A stretch of DNA of 37,697 bases from an uncultured Senegalimassilia sp. (GCF_934630535.1 NZ_CAKTVU010000017.1:1-37697), one strand, 5' to 3'. Shown: positions 21,718 to 30,195, numbered from the stretch's first letter. Numbers and translations are program-made. The notes: generated by a model not told the origin, from the letters alone.

Positions 21718-22155
21718 ATGTATACGATCGGACAGGTCTCGGAGATGTTCGACATCCCGGTATCCACGTTGCGCTATTACGACAAGGAAGGCCTGTTCCC
21801 CAATCTAGAGCGCGCGGGCAACATCCGCCGGTTCGGCGAAAACGAGCTTGAGCTGCTCCGCGTCATCGAATGCCTCAAGAAGACGGGGCTTGAAATCAAG
21901 GACATCAAGCGCTTCGTCGACATGGTCCAAGAGGGCCCGTCCACGTACGCCGAGCGAAAACAGCTCTTCGAGGCGCGCAAGGAAAGGACCGAGCAGGAGA
22001 TTGCGCGCCTTCAAAGAGCACTCGCCATGGTGGAGTTCAAGTGCTGGTATTACGAAACCGCTCAAAACGACGGCGGAGAAGAACGTCTCGCCGAAATCAT
22101 CCCCGACGGCTTGCCTCAAGACATCCGCGAGCTCTACGACCTGGCGCACAGCTGA
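21718..22155 (+). CDS. MerR-family transcriptional regulator
   Basis: This 145-aa regulator begins with a MerR helix-turn-helix and wing (MYTIGQVSEMFDIPVSTLRYYDKEGLFPNLERAGNIRRFGENELE), followed by a long dimerisation helix (about 80-120). No metal-binding cysteine cluster is seen, so it is more like the BmrR/aldehyde- or drug-responsive group than metal sensors. ATG 21718 follows GAAAGGA. It is convergent with an aldo/keto reductase operon; MerR genes of this type are often neighbours of such reductases. A hairpin (CTGGCGC ... GCGCCAG, 22141-22166) overlaps its stop codon. The effector is unknown. Confidence 0.9.
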   Translation: MYTIGQVSEMFDIPVSTLRYYDKEGLFPNLERAGNIRRFGENELELLRVIECLKKTGLEIKDIKRFVDMVQEGPSTYAERKQLFEARKERTEQEIARLQRALAMVEFKCWYYETAQNDGGEERLAEIIPDGLPQDIRELYDLAHS

Positions 22156-22166
22156 TCGCGCGCCAG
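22141..22166. terminator. Hairpin at the merR stop codon
   Basis: CTGGCGC (22141-22147) and GCGCCAG (22160-22166) are perfect 7-bp arms spanning the merR stop codon. With only 39 bases between the two convergent genes, it is the only candidate terminator there. Confidence 0.4.
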
Positions 22167-22194
22167 GTCCGTTCTCGAATGTGCCGGTAGCGGT

Positions 22195-22950
22195 TTATGC
22201 TTCCAGGGCGTTGTAAACGTCGTCGTTCACCGGCTCAAGCCATTCGTTGCTCGTGTCTTCACCGGGGTGCTCGAAGGCCAGGTGGCTGAACCAGCTATCG
22301 GCGGCGGCGCCGTGCCAGTGCTTGACGTTCGCGGGAATCTCCACCACGTCGCCAGGATGCAGACGCTGGGCGGGTTTGCCCTCTTCCTGATACCATCCTT
22401 CGCCGTCCACGCAGATCAGCACCTGGCCGCCGCCTTTGCTTGCGTGGTGGACGTGCCAGTTGTTTCGACAGCCCGGCTCGAAGGTCACGTTGAATATGGG
22501 CAGGTAGTCGTCGGGCCCGGTAAGCGCTTTCAGGTAGCTTTGCCCGATGAAGTACGGGGCGAAGGCTTCGTTGGACTCGCCCAGGCCGAAGAAGCCGCCT
22601 TGGCTGTCGGCTTTGCTGCCTGTTTCGTCGTTCCCGTAAACCTCTTTCGCCATGTTGAACGCCGCCCATGCGTTGGGCCACCCGGCATAAAACGCGATAT
22701 GGGTCAGGATCTCGGCCATTTCCTCTTGCGTGACTCCGTTTTTCCGGGCGCTCGCAAGATGGTATTTCAGAGAGCTGTCCGTGATGCCCTTTCCAATGAG
22801 GGCGCTTACGGTGACGATGCTGCGCAGCTTAAGCGGCAGCTTGTCTTCGCGGCTCCACACCTCTCCGAACAGCACGTCATCATTGAGATGGGCGAATTCG
22901 GGGGCGAATGTGCCAAGGGCATCGTGCCCGGCGGTTTGCTTCACAGCCAT
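22195..22950 (-). CDS. Carboxymuconolactone decarboxylase-like and cupin two-domain protein
   Basis: This 251-aa protein has an N-terminal carboxymuconolactone decarboxylase/AhpD-like domain (about 15-105: LPLKLRSIVTVSALIG, HLASARKNGVTQEEMAEILTHIAFYAGWPNAWAA) and a C-terminal cupin domain (about 150-240: NWHVHHASKGGGQVLICVDGEGWYQEEGKPAQRLHPGDVVEIPANVKHWHGA). The cupin metal ligands (H-x-H in HVHH, and HWH) are in place. The CxxC of peroxidase-type AhpD is missing, so a redox role is unlikely for the first domain. A GAAAGGAACC site precedes the ATG. It is the last gene of an operon with an aldo/keto reductase and a 70-aa protein. Such fusions are common beside reductases; substrates are not known. 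Confidence 0.9.
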   Translation of the reverse strand: MAVKQTAGHDALGTFAPEFAHLNDDVLFGEVWSREDKLPLKLRSIVTVSALIGKGITDSSLKYHLASARKNGVTQEEMAEILTHIAFYAGWPNAWAAFNMAKEVYGNDETGSKADSQGGFFGLGESNEAFAPYFIGQSYLKALTGPDDYLPIFNVTFEPGCRNNWHVHHASKGGGQVLICVDGEGWYQEEGKPAQRLHPGDVVEIPANVKHWHGAAADSWFSHLAFEHPGEDTSNEWLEPVNDDVYNALEA

Positions 22951-23004
22951 GATAGGTTCCTTTCGGTTGGAATGTGTTTGAGGTTTGCAGTGATTTGCGC
23001 GGGC

Positions 23005-23217
23005 TCAAATGTCGTCATCGCCGTTTTGCAGCCGGTACATAAGGTAATCCAGACATTCGAGCCTCTTTTGCCCTGCATGGATGTCGGCGAGCAGCTTGCG
23101 ACGATGCTCCTTAAGCAGCTGCATGCGCGCGCATCCGCTTGGTGCGTCGGCAATCGCGCCGATGAGCGTCTCGTCGCAACCTGCGTCGCGCAAACAGCAG
23201 GCAGTCTTGTCGTTCAT
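23005..23217 (-). CDS. Conserved small protein of the aldo/keto reductase operon
   Basis: This 70-aa protein starts MNDKTACCLRDAGCDETLIGAI, continues with ARMQLLKEHRRKLLADIHAGQKRLECLDYLMYRL and ends in an acidic tail. I recognise the pattern of a small family found beside MerR and oxidoreductase genes in Firmicutes and Actinobacteria, in which a DAG-C-x-E-x-x-I segment is followed by an R-x-x-LL-x-x-IH-x-x-Q-x-x-x-x-CLDYL helix. No function is known to me. There is no strong ribosome site; the start codon lies 5 bases after the aldo/keto reductase stop, so it is probably translated by coupling. It has four cysteines, which could bind metal or form disulphides. Confidence 0.75.
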   Translation of the reverse strand: MNDKTACCLRDAGCDETLIGAIADAPSGCARMQLLKEHRRKLLADIHAGQKRLECLDYLMYRLQNGDDDI

Positions 23218-23222
23218 GGTCG

Positions 23223-24242
23223 CTAACGGGTTAGCTTCACCTTGGTGGTGCCTGCAAGTTGCTTCTCGCCGGGACGGCCTTTGGGGCCCACAAGCTCATG
23301 CGGCTGGTAAAGCTCCTCAAGGAAGTCGACCTCCTCGGGCGAGAGCTTAAGCTCAAGGGCGGCAACGGCGTCGTCTACGCGCTCGGGTTTCGAGCAGCCG
23401 ACGATGGGGGACTCGATACCGCGGGCCCAATGCCAGGCAAGCGCCACCTGCGACATCGTCGCATCATGCGCGGCAGCGATTTCGGCAACGCGCTTCACGA
23501 TGGGCATGTCGATATCTCGGTCGCGATCGTATTTGTTCACCATGGTCTTGTCGGTGGTTCCGCGCGTGCTTTCGCTCTCCCACGTAGGCCGGCACAGATG
23601 GCCGGAGGCCAAGGGGCTGTACGGCGTGACGGCCATCCCAAATTGGCGGCAGACGGGGAACATCTCGCGCTCGTCCTCGCGGTACAGCAGGTTGTAGTGG
23701 CATTGCATGCTGGAGAACCTGGTCCAACCGTGCGCGTCGGCCACGTCCTGCAGGTTGTGCAGCTGATACGCGTACATGGCGCTTGCGCCGAGGGCACGCA
23801 CCTTTCCTTCGCGCACCAGGTCGTTCAGGGCTTCCATGGTTTCCTCCATGGGCACGTCGTAGTCGAAGCGATGGATGATGTACAGGTCCAGGTAGTCAGT
23901 GCCGAGCCTCGTAAGCGAGCCCTCGATCTCTCGCTTGATCGCCGCCGCGGACAGGCCGCCTTCGTTGAAGTGGACCTTGCTGGCAAGGACAACCTTGTCG
24001 CGCGCCACGCCAAGGTTGCGCAGCGCTGCTCCGATATATTCCTCGCTCGTGCCGAAGCTGTAGCAATTCGCCGTATCGATGAAGTTGATCCCCGCATCGA
24101 GCGCGCGTTCGATGACGGCTTGCGTCTCATCGGGCCCGATGGTCCATTGGTGGAAGTCCGGGCTTGCTTCGCCGAAGCTCATGCCGCCAAGGCAAAGCTT
24201 CGAGATTTCGATGCCGGAATCGCCCAGGGTGGTGTACTGCAT
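23223..24242 (-). CDS. Aldo/keto reductase
   Basis: This 339-aa protein is a TIM-barrel NADPH-dependent aldo/keto reductase that reduces aldehydes and ketones. The catalytic tetrad is visible: D56 in INFIDTANCYSFG, Y61, K89 in VVLASKVHF and H124 in LYIIHRFDY. The barrel end, SPIVGCSKPERVDDAV, carries the nucleotide-phosphate-binding pattern. Length and order match the YajO/YhdN-like group. GACGAGGAA precedes the ATG. It is the first gene of a three-gene operon with the small protein and the decarboxylase-cupin protein, divergent from a LysR gene that probably controls it. The physiological substrate is unknown. Confidence 0.93.
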   Translation of the reverse strand: MQYTTLGDSGIEISKLCLGGMSFGEASPDFHQWTIGPDETQAVIERALDAGINFIDTANCYSFGTSEEYIGAALRNLGVARDKVVLASKVHFNEGGLSAAAIKREIEGSLTRLGTDYLDLYIIHRFDYDVPMEETMEALNDLVREGKVRALGASAMYAYQLHNLQDVADAHGWTRFSSMQCHYNLLYREDEREMFPVCRQFGMAVTPYSPLASGHLCRPTWESESTRGTTDKTMVNKYDRDRDIDMPIVKRVAEIAAAHDATMSQVALAWHWARGIESPIVGCSKPERVDDAVAALELKLSPEEVDFLEELYQPHELVGPKGRPGEKQLAGTTKVKLTR

Positions 24243-24401
24243 GTATTCCTCGTCTCTATCGGTTGATGTTTTCCATACACCACAGTAAGTGCCGAAGATT
24301 GAAATGTTAAATACCTATACGTACTATATGGACATACGGAAAACGAATATCAAAGCAGTGAATCTCGAGATTTCTAGTCAGCTTGATAGGAGGGGTGGAC
24401 C

Positions 24402-25298
24402 ATGGAGCTTCGAACGCTGCGCTATTTTCTCGCCGTCGCACGCGAGCAGAATATGACCGAGGCGGCCAACGTGCTGCACGTGACGCAGCCCACGCTTTCG
24501 CGGCAGATCGCGGAGCTGGAACGCGAGCTGGGCGTGGAGTTGTTCGAGCGCACGAATCGATCGTGCGTGCTCACGGGCGATGGGATGCGTTTACGTCAGC
24601 GTGCGGAGGAAATCGTGTCCCTGGTCGAGCAAACCGAAGGGGAGCTTGCCGACAGGGAGTTTGGAATCTCGGGGAACATCCGCATCGGCGCGGGCGAAAC
24701 GCAGGCGATGCGGTTCGTGCTCGACGTGTTCGCGGCTTTGCGGCGCGATCATCCCGGTGTGACGTGCGAGCTATATACCGGCAACGCCGATGCGGTGGAG
24801 GAGCGTTTGGAACGCGGCCTCCTGGATTTTGCGCTCGTCATAGAGCCTGTCAATCTTGAGAAGCACGAGTGGATTCGCATGCCGAACCCCGATCGCGTGG
24901 GCGTTGCGGTGGCAGCCGACGGGCCTTGGGGAGCATTGCGCTCAGCTACCCCAGACGATGTTGCGAAGATGCCGCTTTTGCTGAGTTCGCGCACCTCGAA
25001 CAGGGCGGTTGACCTTGCGGCGTGGTCGGGCGGGGCGATAGACCCGGAAGTTCTCGACGTAGTGGGGCGGTTCGACCTTATCGGCAACGCATCGCATCTC
25101 GTGCGTTCGGGTGCCGCCTGCGCCATGGGCATCGACCATCTTCTGCAGATCGACGGCTCTCGCGATTTGCGCTTCGTGCCGCTCGACCCTCCGCTCGAGA
25201 TTGCATCGTTCCTCATCTGGAAGAAGTATCGGTTGCGTTCCCGCGCCTGTGAGGAGTTTCTCAAGCGGCTGCGATCGGCTTTGCCGGAGCGGTGCTAG
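24402..25298 (+). CDS. LysR-family transcriptional regulator
   Basis: This 298-aa LysR-type regulator has its DNA-binding domain at residues 1-60 (MELRTLRYFLAVAREQNMTEAANVLHVTQPTLSRQIAELERELGVELFER) and an effector-binding domain from about 90 onwards. AGGAGGGG is 8 bases ahead of the ATG. It is transcribed away from the aldo/keto reductase operon across a 159-bp AT-rich spacer, the standard position for a LysR activator of that operon. LysR, aldo/keto reductase and cupin gene neighbourhoods of this kind are frequent in gut actinobacteria and clostridia. Confidence 0.92.
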   Translation: MELRTLRYFLAVAREQNMTEAANVLHVTQPTLSRQIAELERELGVELFERTNRSCVLTGDGMRLRQRAEEIVSLVEQTEGELADREFGISGNIRIGAGETQAMRFVLDVFAALRRDHPGVTCELYTGNADAVEERLERGLLDFALVIEPVNLEKHEWIRMPNPDRVGVAVAADGPWGALRSATPDDVAKMPLLLSSRTSNRAVDLAAWSGGAIDPEVLDVVGRFDLIGNASHLVRSGAACAMGIDHLLQIDGSRDLRFVPLDPPLEIASFLIWKKYRLRSRACEEFLKRLRSALPERC

Positions 25299-25463
25299 TT
25301 TTGCGTTTTGAAAGCGCCGTTCCGCAGGTGAAATGACCTGTTTGCCAAGTTTTTGCTCATGGTATTCGGTGGCGATTGATGTGCGTTGATTCAGACAGCG
25401 GGCACGGAAGCGTCGACTTTCATGCGATTTGCGGCGCGTTCGCTCGATGCTCCGCCTGCCTCC

Positions 25464-27101
25464 CTAAAGCCCGAACTCCTTTTGAAGCAGCTTTGCGAAA
25501 TCGGCTTCGGGTTCGGCGGCTTTCGCCAGCAGCTCGTCTTTGCGGTCGCGGCTTAGGCGCTTGAAGCGATACTCCGCGCTCATGGCGTCGTGTTTGGTGG
25601 CGAATTCAGCTACGGCCAGCAGGTTCAGCGGCCCGCGCCCGCGCGTGTACTTCGCGCCTGTGCCCGCTTGATGCGCGGCGAACCGCGCCTGCACGTCAGG
25701 GGAGTACCCGGTGTACAGGCTGCCATCGGCGCATTCGATCACGTACATGAAATGACGTTTGGCCATTGTGCGGGTCGCATCGTCGTGGTGCTCGCTTGCA
25801 GAAGCATCCGGCGCTTCCGCGCACGGGTCCTTGTCGTCTTGCGGCGATGCTGAGCAGCGGGTCGCCCCTGCGGCGCCACCTGCTTCTGTGGAATCTGCGG
25901 CCCGCGAGGTGTCAAGGGTTCGCATTGCTTGTGCATTCGCGGCGCTTTCGTTTCGGTCCCCATCGTTTTGTGCGGTCGCCCAATCGCTGTCGTCAACAAG
26001 CTCTTTCCCCAGCTCAGCCGCAAGCTTCGGCAACAAATCAGCCATCGTGGCGTCGATGGCGTTCTTTTTCAGCTGGCATTCCCAGATCACGTGCACGCGC
26101 CAGCCCATCTCTTCGAGCTTGTGCACGTTCTCGGTGTCGCGTTCGACGTTGCGGGCGAATTTCGCCTCCCAATACTCGACGTTCTTCTTCGGCGCGCTCG
26201 GTTTGCAATGCGGGCAGCGATGCCAAAAACAGCCCCGCACCTCGATTGCGACGCGTTTGCCCGGCCACGCGATGTCGGGATGTCCGGGTACCTTCCATTG
26301 CAGCCGATAGCCCGTCAGCCCCGCCTTTCGCAGACGTTTGCGCACCAGCAGCTCGGGTTTTGTGTTCGCCCGCTTGTTGCCCTGCATGCTTTTGTGCACC
26401 GCATAGTTCGATGCGGGTGGGGAAGGGACGCGCACGGTGACGACGTCAACGCGGCTTTCGCCAGTCGCCACGGCTTTCGCGCCAGCCGTCACGAACCCGC
26501 GCTTGATGCTGCTCGGCGATGGAACTTCACCCAATGTTCCGGTTTTTGCGGCCTCCAAAAGCGGCAGGAGCTCCTCTTGCCAGCGTGCGGTTAGACGCTC
26601 CAGCTGCCAAGCCGCGTTCGCAGGGCTCGTTGAGGGAAGCACATGCGCTGCCAGCCCCACCTGCCATTGCAGGTAGCGCTTGTACAGCCGTCCGGCCGTG
26701 CCCCCGTTGCAGATCACGGCGCCGATATGCGCCGCTTCCAGCACGCGCTCCACCTGCGCGGGCACCACGTTCTTGATGCTCGCGTCGCTTGATCCCTTGA
26801 TGTCGCATGAGGCTATAACGTCCCATAAGGCGATGCCGTGCTCAAGGAGCAGGCGCCTTTTCGCCGCAATGGACTCCTCAAACATCAAAGGTTGTCCGTC
26901 GTCGCCCGGATCCCCCTCGTTTTGCGGCACGGATTCGCCCAAACATGCGGCCATCACGCGCCAAAAGCGGTTTTGCGGGTTGCCGTAGTAGAACGCGTTC
27001 TCGCGTGAAAGCACCGAGGGAAACGATCCCAGCACCAAAATCCGCGAACGCTCGTCGAACACGGGCTCAAACCCGTGCGATATATGTTGGTAACTTGCCA
27101 T
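25464..27101 (-). CDS. Three-domain fusion: DNA glycosylase, Vsr endonuclease and GIY-YIG nuclease
   Basis: This 545-aa single open frame joins three DNA-repair modules. (1) Residues about 10-180: uracil-DNA-glycosylase superfamily, closest to DNA-deoxyinosine glycosylases, with ILVLGSFPSV, FYYGNPQNRFWRVM and LPSTSPAN (155-162). (2) Residues about 235-346: a complete Vsr very-short-patch-repair endonuclease (ANTKPELLVRKRLRKAGL, GHPDIAWPGKRVAIEVRGCFWHRCPHC, NVERDTENVHKLEEMGWRVHVIWEC), with E250, D276 and H294 in place. (3) Residues about 449-526: a GIY-YIG nuclease of the small YhbQ/UPF0213-like type (FMYVIECADGSLYTGYS, R473, KYTRGRGPL, E510). Linkers at about 185-235 and 370-447 are Ala/Ser/Asp-rich. 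ATG 27101 is preferred because the glycosylase fold begins there; the frame extends 22 codons back to a TTG. Proposed role: single-chain repair of deaminated bases. The domain calls are strong; the combined function is inference. Confidence 0.88.
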   Translation of the reverse strand: MASYQHISHGFEPVFDERSRILVLGSFPSVLSRENAFYYGNPQNRFWRVMAACLGESVPQNEGDPGDDGQPLMFEESIAAKRRLLLEHGIALWDVIASCDIKGSSDASIKNVVPAQVERVLEAAHIGAVICNGGTAGRLYKRYLQWQVGLAAHVLPSTSPANAAWQLERLTARWQEELLPLLEAAKTGTLGEVPSPSSIKRGFVTAGAKAVATGESRVDVVTVRVPSPPASNYAVHKSMQGNKRANTKPELLVRKRLRKAGLTGYRLQWKVPGHPDIAWPGKRVAIEVRGCFWHRCPHCKPSAPKKNVEYWEAKFARNVERDTENVHKLEEMGWRVHVIWECQLKKNAIDATMADLLPKLAAELGKELVDDSDWATAQNDGDRNESAANAQAMRTLDTSRAADSTEAGGAAGATRCSASPQDDKDPCAEAPDASASEHHDDATRTMAKRHFMYVIECADGSLYTGYSPDVQARFAAHQAGTGAKYTRGRGPLNLLAVAEFATKHDAMSAEYRFKRLSRDRKDELLAKAAEPEADFAKLLQKEFGL

Positions 27102-27236
27102 GCGCCCCAGTATAGCGAATAGGGGAGCGCCCCGGCTCATCCCCGTAACACGCCGACGATTCGTCAAGCCGGCGATCTTGGATGGCCCGACATCGCTCCG
27201 GTTGCATTTCGCCTAACTGCAGCATCGCTTCCCTTG

Positions 27237-28319
27237 CTATTGGTTGCCTGTTTTTGCCTTTCGGCGGCGCTTCCACGTCTTCCTGCTCCAGGCGCAAAGG
27301 ATTTCGACTACGGGAATGGTCAAAAACACGACCCATGCGGGATGTGCCTGATTGAGCGCGAACGCCATCCAGCAGAACCAGGCAATGGCGCCGATCAGAT
27401 ACAGGCCGCCTATCAGGCGCGATATCCTTCGTTTCTCCCACGCGTTGCCGATAACGTAGTATGCCGGAACGGCGAAGACGAGCATCAACCCGGGAATCCA
27501 TGCATTGGTGAACAGTCCCAGCAGCAGATATGCAACCAAAACTACCAGCGGGAAGGGGAAGCTGCGCCAAGCGCGTTCGGGCTTGCGCCCGAATGCCTTG
27601 TGCGCTTCGTGCCAGTTCTCGAAATACTGTTCTCCGATGATCACGCCGCTGCTGTCAACGTGCACGGATTTGGGATCGTCGGCGGTTCCGCTTGCATTCG
27701 GCTGCTCGACATGCACGCCATCCCATCCCACGTGCACTTCCTCGCCTTTTTTGCGGTTGGTCACATGTACGCCGCTCCAGCCGATGTGCACCTCTTCTCC
27801 CTTTTTCGTATTGCGAACATGAATCCCATCGCGAAACGAGACATGCGCGTAATCGTCGCCTTTGCCGTGTCCCTGGCTGTTGTCGCTTTCGGCATCGTTG
27901 TCGTTGCGGCTGGATCCGAAAGCAGCGCCGTCCGTGCTGCTGTCCGCACTACCTCCTGCTTGGTCGTTGTCGCTCGCTTCGGAATCGCGATCACCGTCGT
28001 CGCGGTTGTCCTCTACGGCGCCTGGCTTTCCTTGCGAAAAGCCTTCGTCGGCGCTCGTCCCCGACGTTTCCGCCGCATCCGACGCGGGCTGCGAGACCCG
28101 CGAATCGCTTTCGCCGGCCTCCCTCCATAGCAGCTCGTCAAGTGTCAAACCATACAAAGCTGCCAGTGCGATAAGGTTGTCCGTGTCCGGTAGGCTTTCG
28201 GCGCGTTCCCATTTCGATACCGCTTGGCGGCTCACGCCTAGCTTGTCCGCCAGCGCTTCCTGCGACAGCCCCGCCTGCTTGCGTCGGGCGGCCAATCGTC
28301 GGGCGATTCCCTTATCCAT
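27237..28319 (-). CDS. Membrane-anchored XRE regulator with internal HV-repeat region
   Basis: This 360-aa protein starts with an XRE helix-turn-helix (residues about 5-60: GLSQEALADKLGVSRQAVSKWERAESLP). A 100-residue Ser/Asp/Gly-rich linker follows (about 70-160). Residues about 164-204 contain two and a half copies of an 18-19-residue repeat of the form GVHV-x-N-x-KKGEEVH-(I/V)-GW, probably beta strands. Residues about 255-345 hold four membrane segments, and the C terminus is very basic (KTWKRRRKAKTGNQ). It reads as a membrane-tethered regulator whose repeat region may sense envelope state. GAAGGAG precedes the ATG. A dyad at 28337-28357 just upstream may be its own operator. Target unknown. 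Confidence 0.85.
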   Translation of the reverse strand: MDKGIARRLAARRKQAGLSQEALADKLGVSRQAVSKWERAESLPDTDNLIALAALYGLTLDELLWREAGESDSRVSQPASDAAETSGTSADEGFSQGKPGAVEDNRDDGDRDSEASDNDQAGGSADSSTDGAAFGSSRNDNDAESDNSQGHGKGDDYAHVSFRDGIHVRNTKKGEEVHIGWSGVHVTNRKKGEEVHVGWDGVHVEQPNASGTADDPKSVHVDSSGVIIGEQYFENWHEAHKAFGRKPERAWRSFPFPLVVLVAYLLLGLFTNAWIPGLMLVFAVPAYYVIGNAWEKRRISRLIGGLYLIGAIAWFCWMAFALNQAHPAWVVFLTIPVVEILCAWSRKTWKRRRKAKTGNQ

Positions 28320-28751
28320 GCGGCTCCTTCCAGGGCATTATCTGAATCGAAGATAATCGGGCAAGTATCTACCCCAAATCCGCTTTCCAAGGTACTCCGT
28401 AAAGCCCGGTTGCGGAACCGTTTTCAGTTTGCATTTTCGATGTCGGCGCCCGCAACCGCAGGTTGCCCCTATCCTTGACGGCTCTCCCACCTGGTTATAT
28501 GCGAATCCCCGTAGCCTGCGCAATCGGAGTCCCTATCCTTGCAACACGCCGACGATCCCCAGGGCCATTGCCCCAGATGTCTCGGTGACGCTTGCTGGTT
28601 TGACTGCCATCGTCGTGCCCGCCCTTTATCGCGTCGGCAACGCTCCAGCTGCATTCCGGCAGCGCGGTTCGCCTTCGCTCTCCCGACAGCGCTTGCGGGC
28701 GCGCCGCGCCCCCTCGCAACTCCCCCGCAAAAGCCGTCGCGCTTGCTGCCC
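28320..28751. other. Gene-free region between the XRE and CDF genes
   Basis: These 432 bases hold the XRE promoter at the left. The rest carries no credible gene. CCCTATCCTTG occurs at 28467-28477 and 28531-28541, and AACACGCCGACGAT (28544-28557) is shared with 27147-27160, so decayed repeat sequence is likely. No terminator with a T-tract was found after the CDF stop. Confidence 0.45.
28337..28357 (-). promoter_or_regulatory. Dyad upstream of the membrane XRE gene
   Basis: ATTATC (28337-28342) and GATAAT (28352-28357) are inverted copies separated by 9 bases, 18 bases before the XRE start codon. It is a reasonable autoregulatory site and overlaps where a -10 box would be expected. Confidence 0.5.
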
Positions 28752-29681
28752 TTACGCGGGATTCTCGTGGATCATGATGTGCTTCACGGTGGGGAAGCGC
28801 TGCTCGACGGCATCGTGGGCGTGCTCGGCTATCGCGTGGGCGTCCACCAGCCGCAGCTGCCCGTCCACGGCTATCTCGGCGTCCACATATACCTTGTTAC
28901 CGAATTTACGCGTGCGCAGCGCGTCGATGCGCATCACCCCGTCCTGCGCCAGGATGCAATCGCGCACCTCAAGTTCGAACGTGGGCGCGCAAGGCGTGTC
29001 GGTCACCTTATCCACCGCATCGCGCAGCACTTCGAAGGCCACTTTGAAGATGATCAGGCAGATGACGATGGATGCCAGCGGGTCGCATACGCCCCAGCCG
29101 AGCATGGCGCCGCCGATGCCCGCAAGCGCGCCGACCGACGACAGCGCATCGGAGCGGTGGTGCCAAGCGTCTGCCATGAACGCGTCGGAGTTCATGGCGC
29201 GCGCCCAGTACCGCGTGTACCAGAACATGCCCTCCTTCGCGACGATGCTCACCACCGCGGCCGATAGCGCCAGCCAGCCGGGGGCCGTCGCATGCTGGTA
29301 CGCGCCCGTGGCGATCGACTGGATCGACGCGAACCCGATGCCGGCGCCCGTTGCGGCCAATATCAGGCCAAGCGCCATGGATGCCAGGCACTCGAAACGT
29401 TCATGGCCGTAAGGGTGGCTCTCGTCCGCGTCGCGCTGCGATATCCTCACGCCCAGAAACGCGATAGCGGTGGCGAACACGTCGGACAGCGAATGCACGG
29501 CGTCCGAAACCATGGCTGCCGAGTTGCCGAATATGCCCGCGAACAATTTGAACGCCGACAGCGCCATGTTGCCGCTTACCCCCACGACGGCGAGCTTGTT
29601 CGCGATACGCTTCTCATCGAGTTCCGAACCGGCGGTTTCGCCCGCCGCCGCGCCATTCGCGCGCTTTCCTTTATCCATCAT
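28752..29681 (-). CDS. Cation diffusion facilitator (CDF) metal exporter
   Basis: This 309-aa protein is a CDF-family divalent-metal/proton antiporter with six predicted membrane helices and a C-terminal cytoplasmic domain. Metal-site residues are HxxxD in helix 2 (VHSLSD) and HxxxD in helix 5 (AWHHRSD); an H/D set in both helices is typical of zinc-selective CDFs, whereas manganese types have DxxxD. The SHPYGHERFE loop after helix 3 is a family hallmark. The start at 29681 (MMDKG) follows AGGAGG; the open frame extends 67 codons further upstream with unrelated, Arg-rich content. No metalloregulator gene adjoins it. It exports Zn or a similar ion from the cytoplasm. Confidence 0.93.
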   Translation of the reverse strand: MMDKGKRANGAAAGETAGSELDEKRIANKLAVVGVSGNMALSAFKLFAGIFGNSAAMVSDAVHSLSDVFATAIAFLGVRISQRDADESHPYGHERFECLASMALGLILAATGAGIGFASIQSIATGAYQHATAPGWLALSAAVVSIVAKEGMFWYTRYWARAMNSDAFMADAWHHRSDALSSVGALAGIGGAMLGWGVCDPLASIVICLIIFKVAFEVLRDAVDKVTDTPCAPTFELEVRDCILAQDGVMRIDALRTRKFGNKVYVDAEIAVDGQLRLVDAHAIAEHAHDAVEQRFPTVKHIMIHENPA

Positions 29682-30096
29682 GCCGACCCTCCTGCATCGC
29701 CTGCCGCACGGTCTTTCAGCCCGCCGAGCGGCAAGGCGCTTTTGAAATACACCCATACTAAGCACGCGCACCGGGTATGTCATGGGTGACTTGCGGTTCG
29801 CGAGATTTTTTAACAATAGAAGCCATGTTCTGGGCGGTTTCGCGGGGAAAGGGCCGAAGTTGCCCTCTCCATCGCCATCCATGTCGGCTCCGGGTCGGGG
29901 AAACGCGTCCGAAAAGCCGGCCTCCTCCTGCTAACAGGCGCCGGCTCTCGGGAAGCGTCCGAAACCGTCCTGCCTTCCGCCTCGCCCCGCCCAACCGCAC
30001 CCCTAACTAGAAGCCCGGCCGCGTCAACCCCTTCTTGCGAAAGTGTCGCGAAACCCATGCGTTTGCCGCCCCTTTCGCCGAAATCCGCACCGTTTT

Positions 30097-30195
30097 CGAT
30101 GGTGGAAAACCACTGCCGAAATCGCTTCCGAAAAATGCTGCTTTACGAATGCCGACCGGGGGTTTCGCGGTTTTACAGCGATGGTGGAAAACAAC
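30097..30195 (+). repeat. Repeated CGATGGTGGAAAAC motif upstream of nrdD
   Basis: The 17-bp segments at 30097-30113 and 30179-30195 agree at 16 positions and are 82 bp apart. In the first, GTTTTC and GAAAAC flank 7 bases as an inverted repeat (30092-30110). These could be binding sites for an nrdD regulator. Confidence 0.65.

Noticed and set aside
27102..27167. N-terminal extension of the glycosylase fusion to a TTG codon
   Set aside because: The extra 22 residues precede the usual start of the glycosylase fold and the TTG has no ribosome site; ATG 27101 fits the family.
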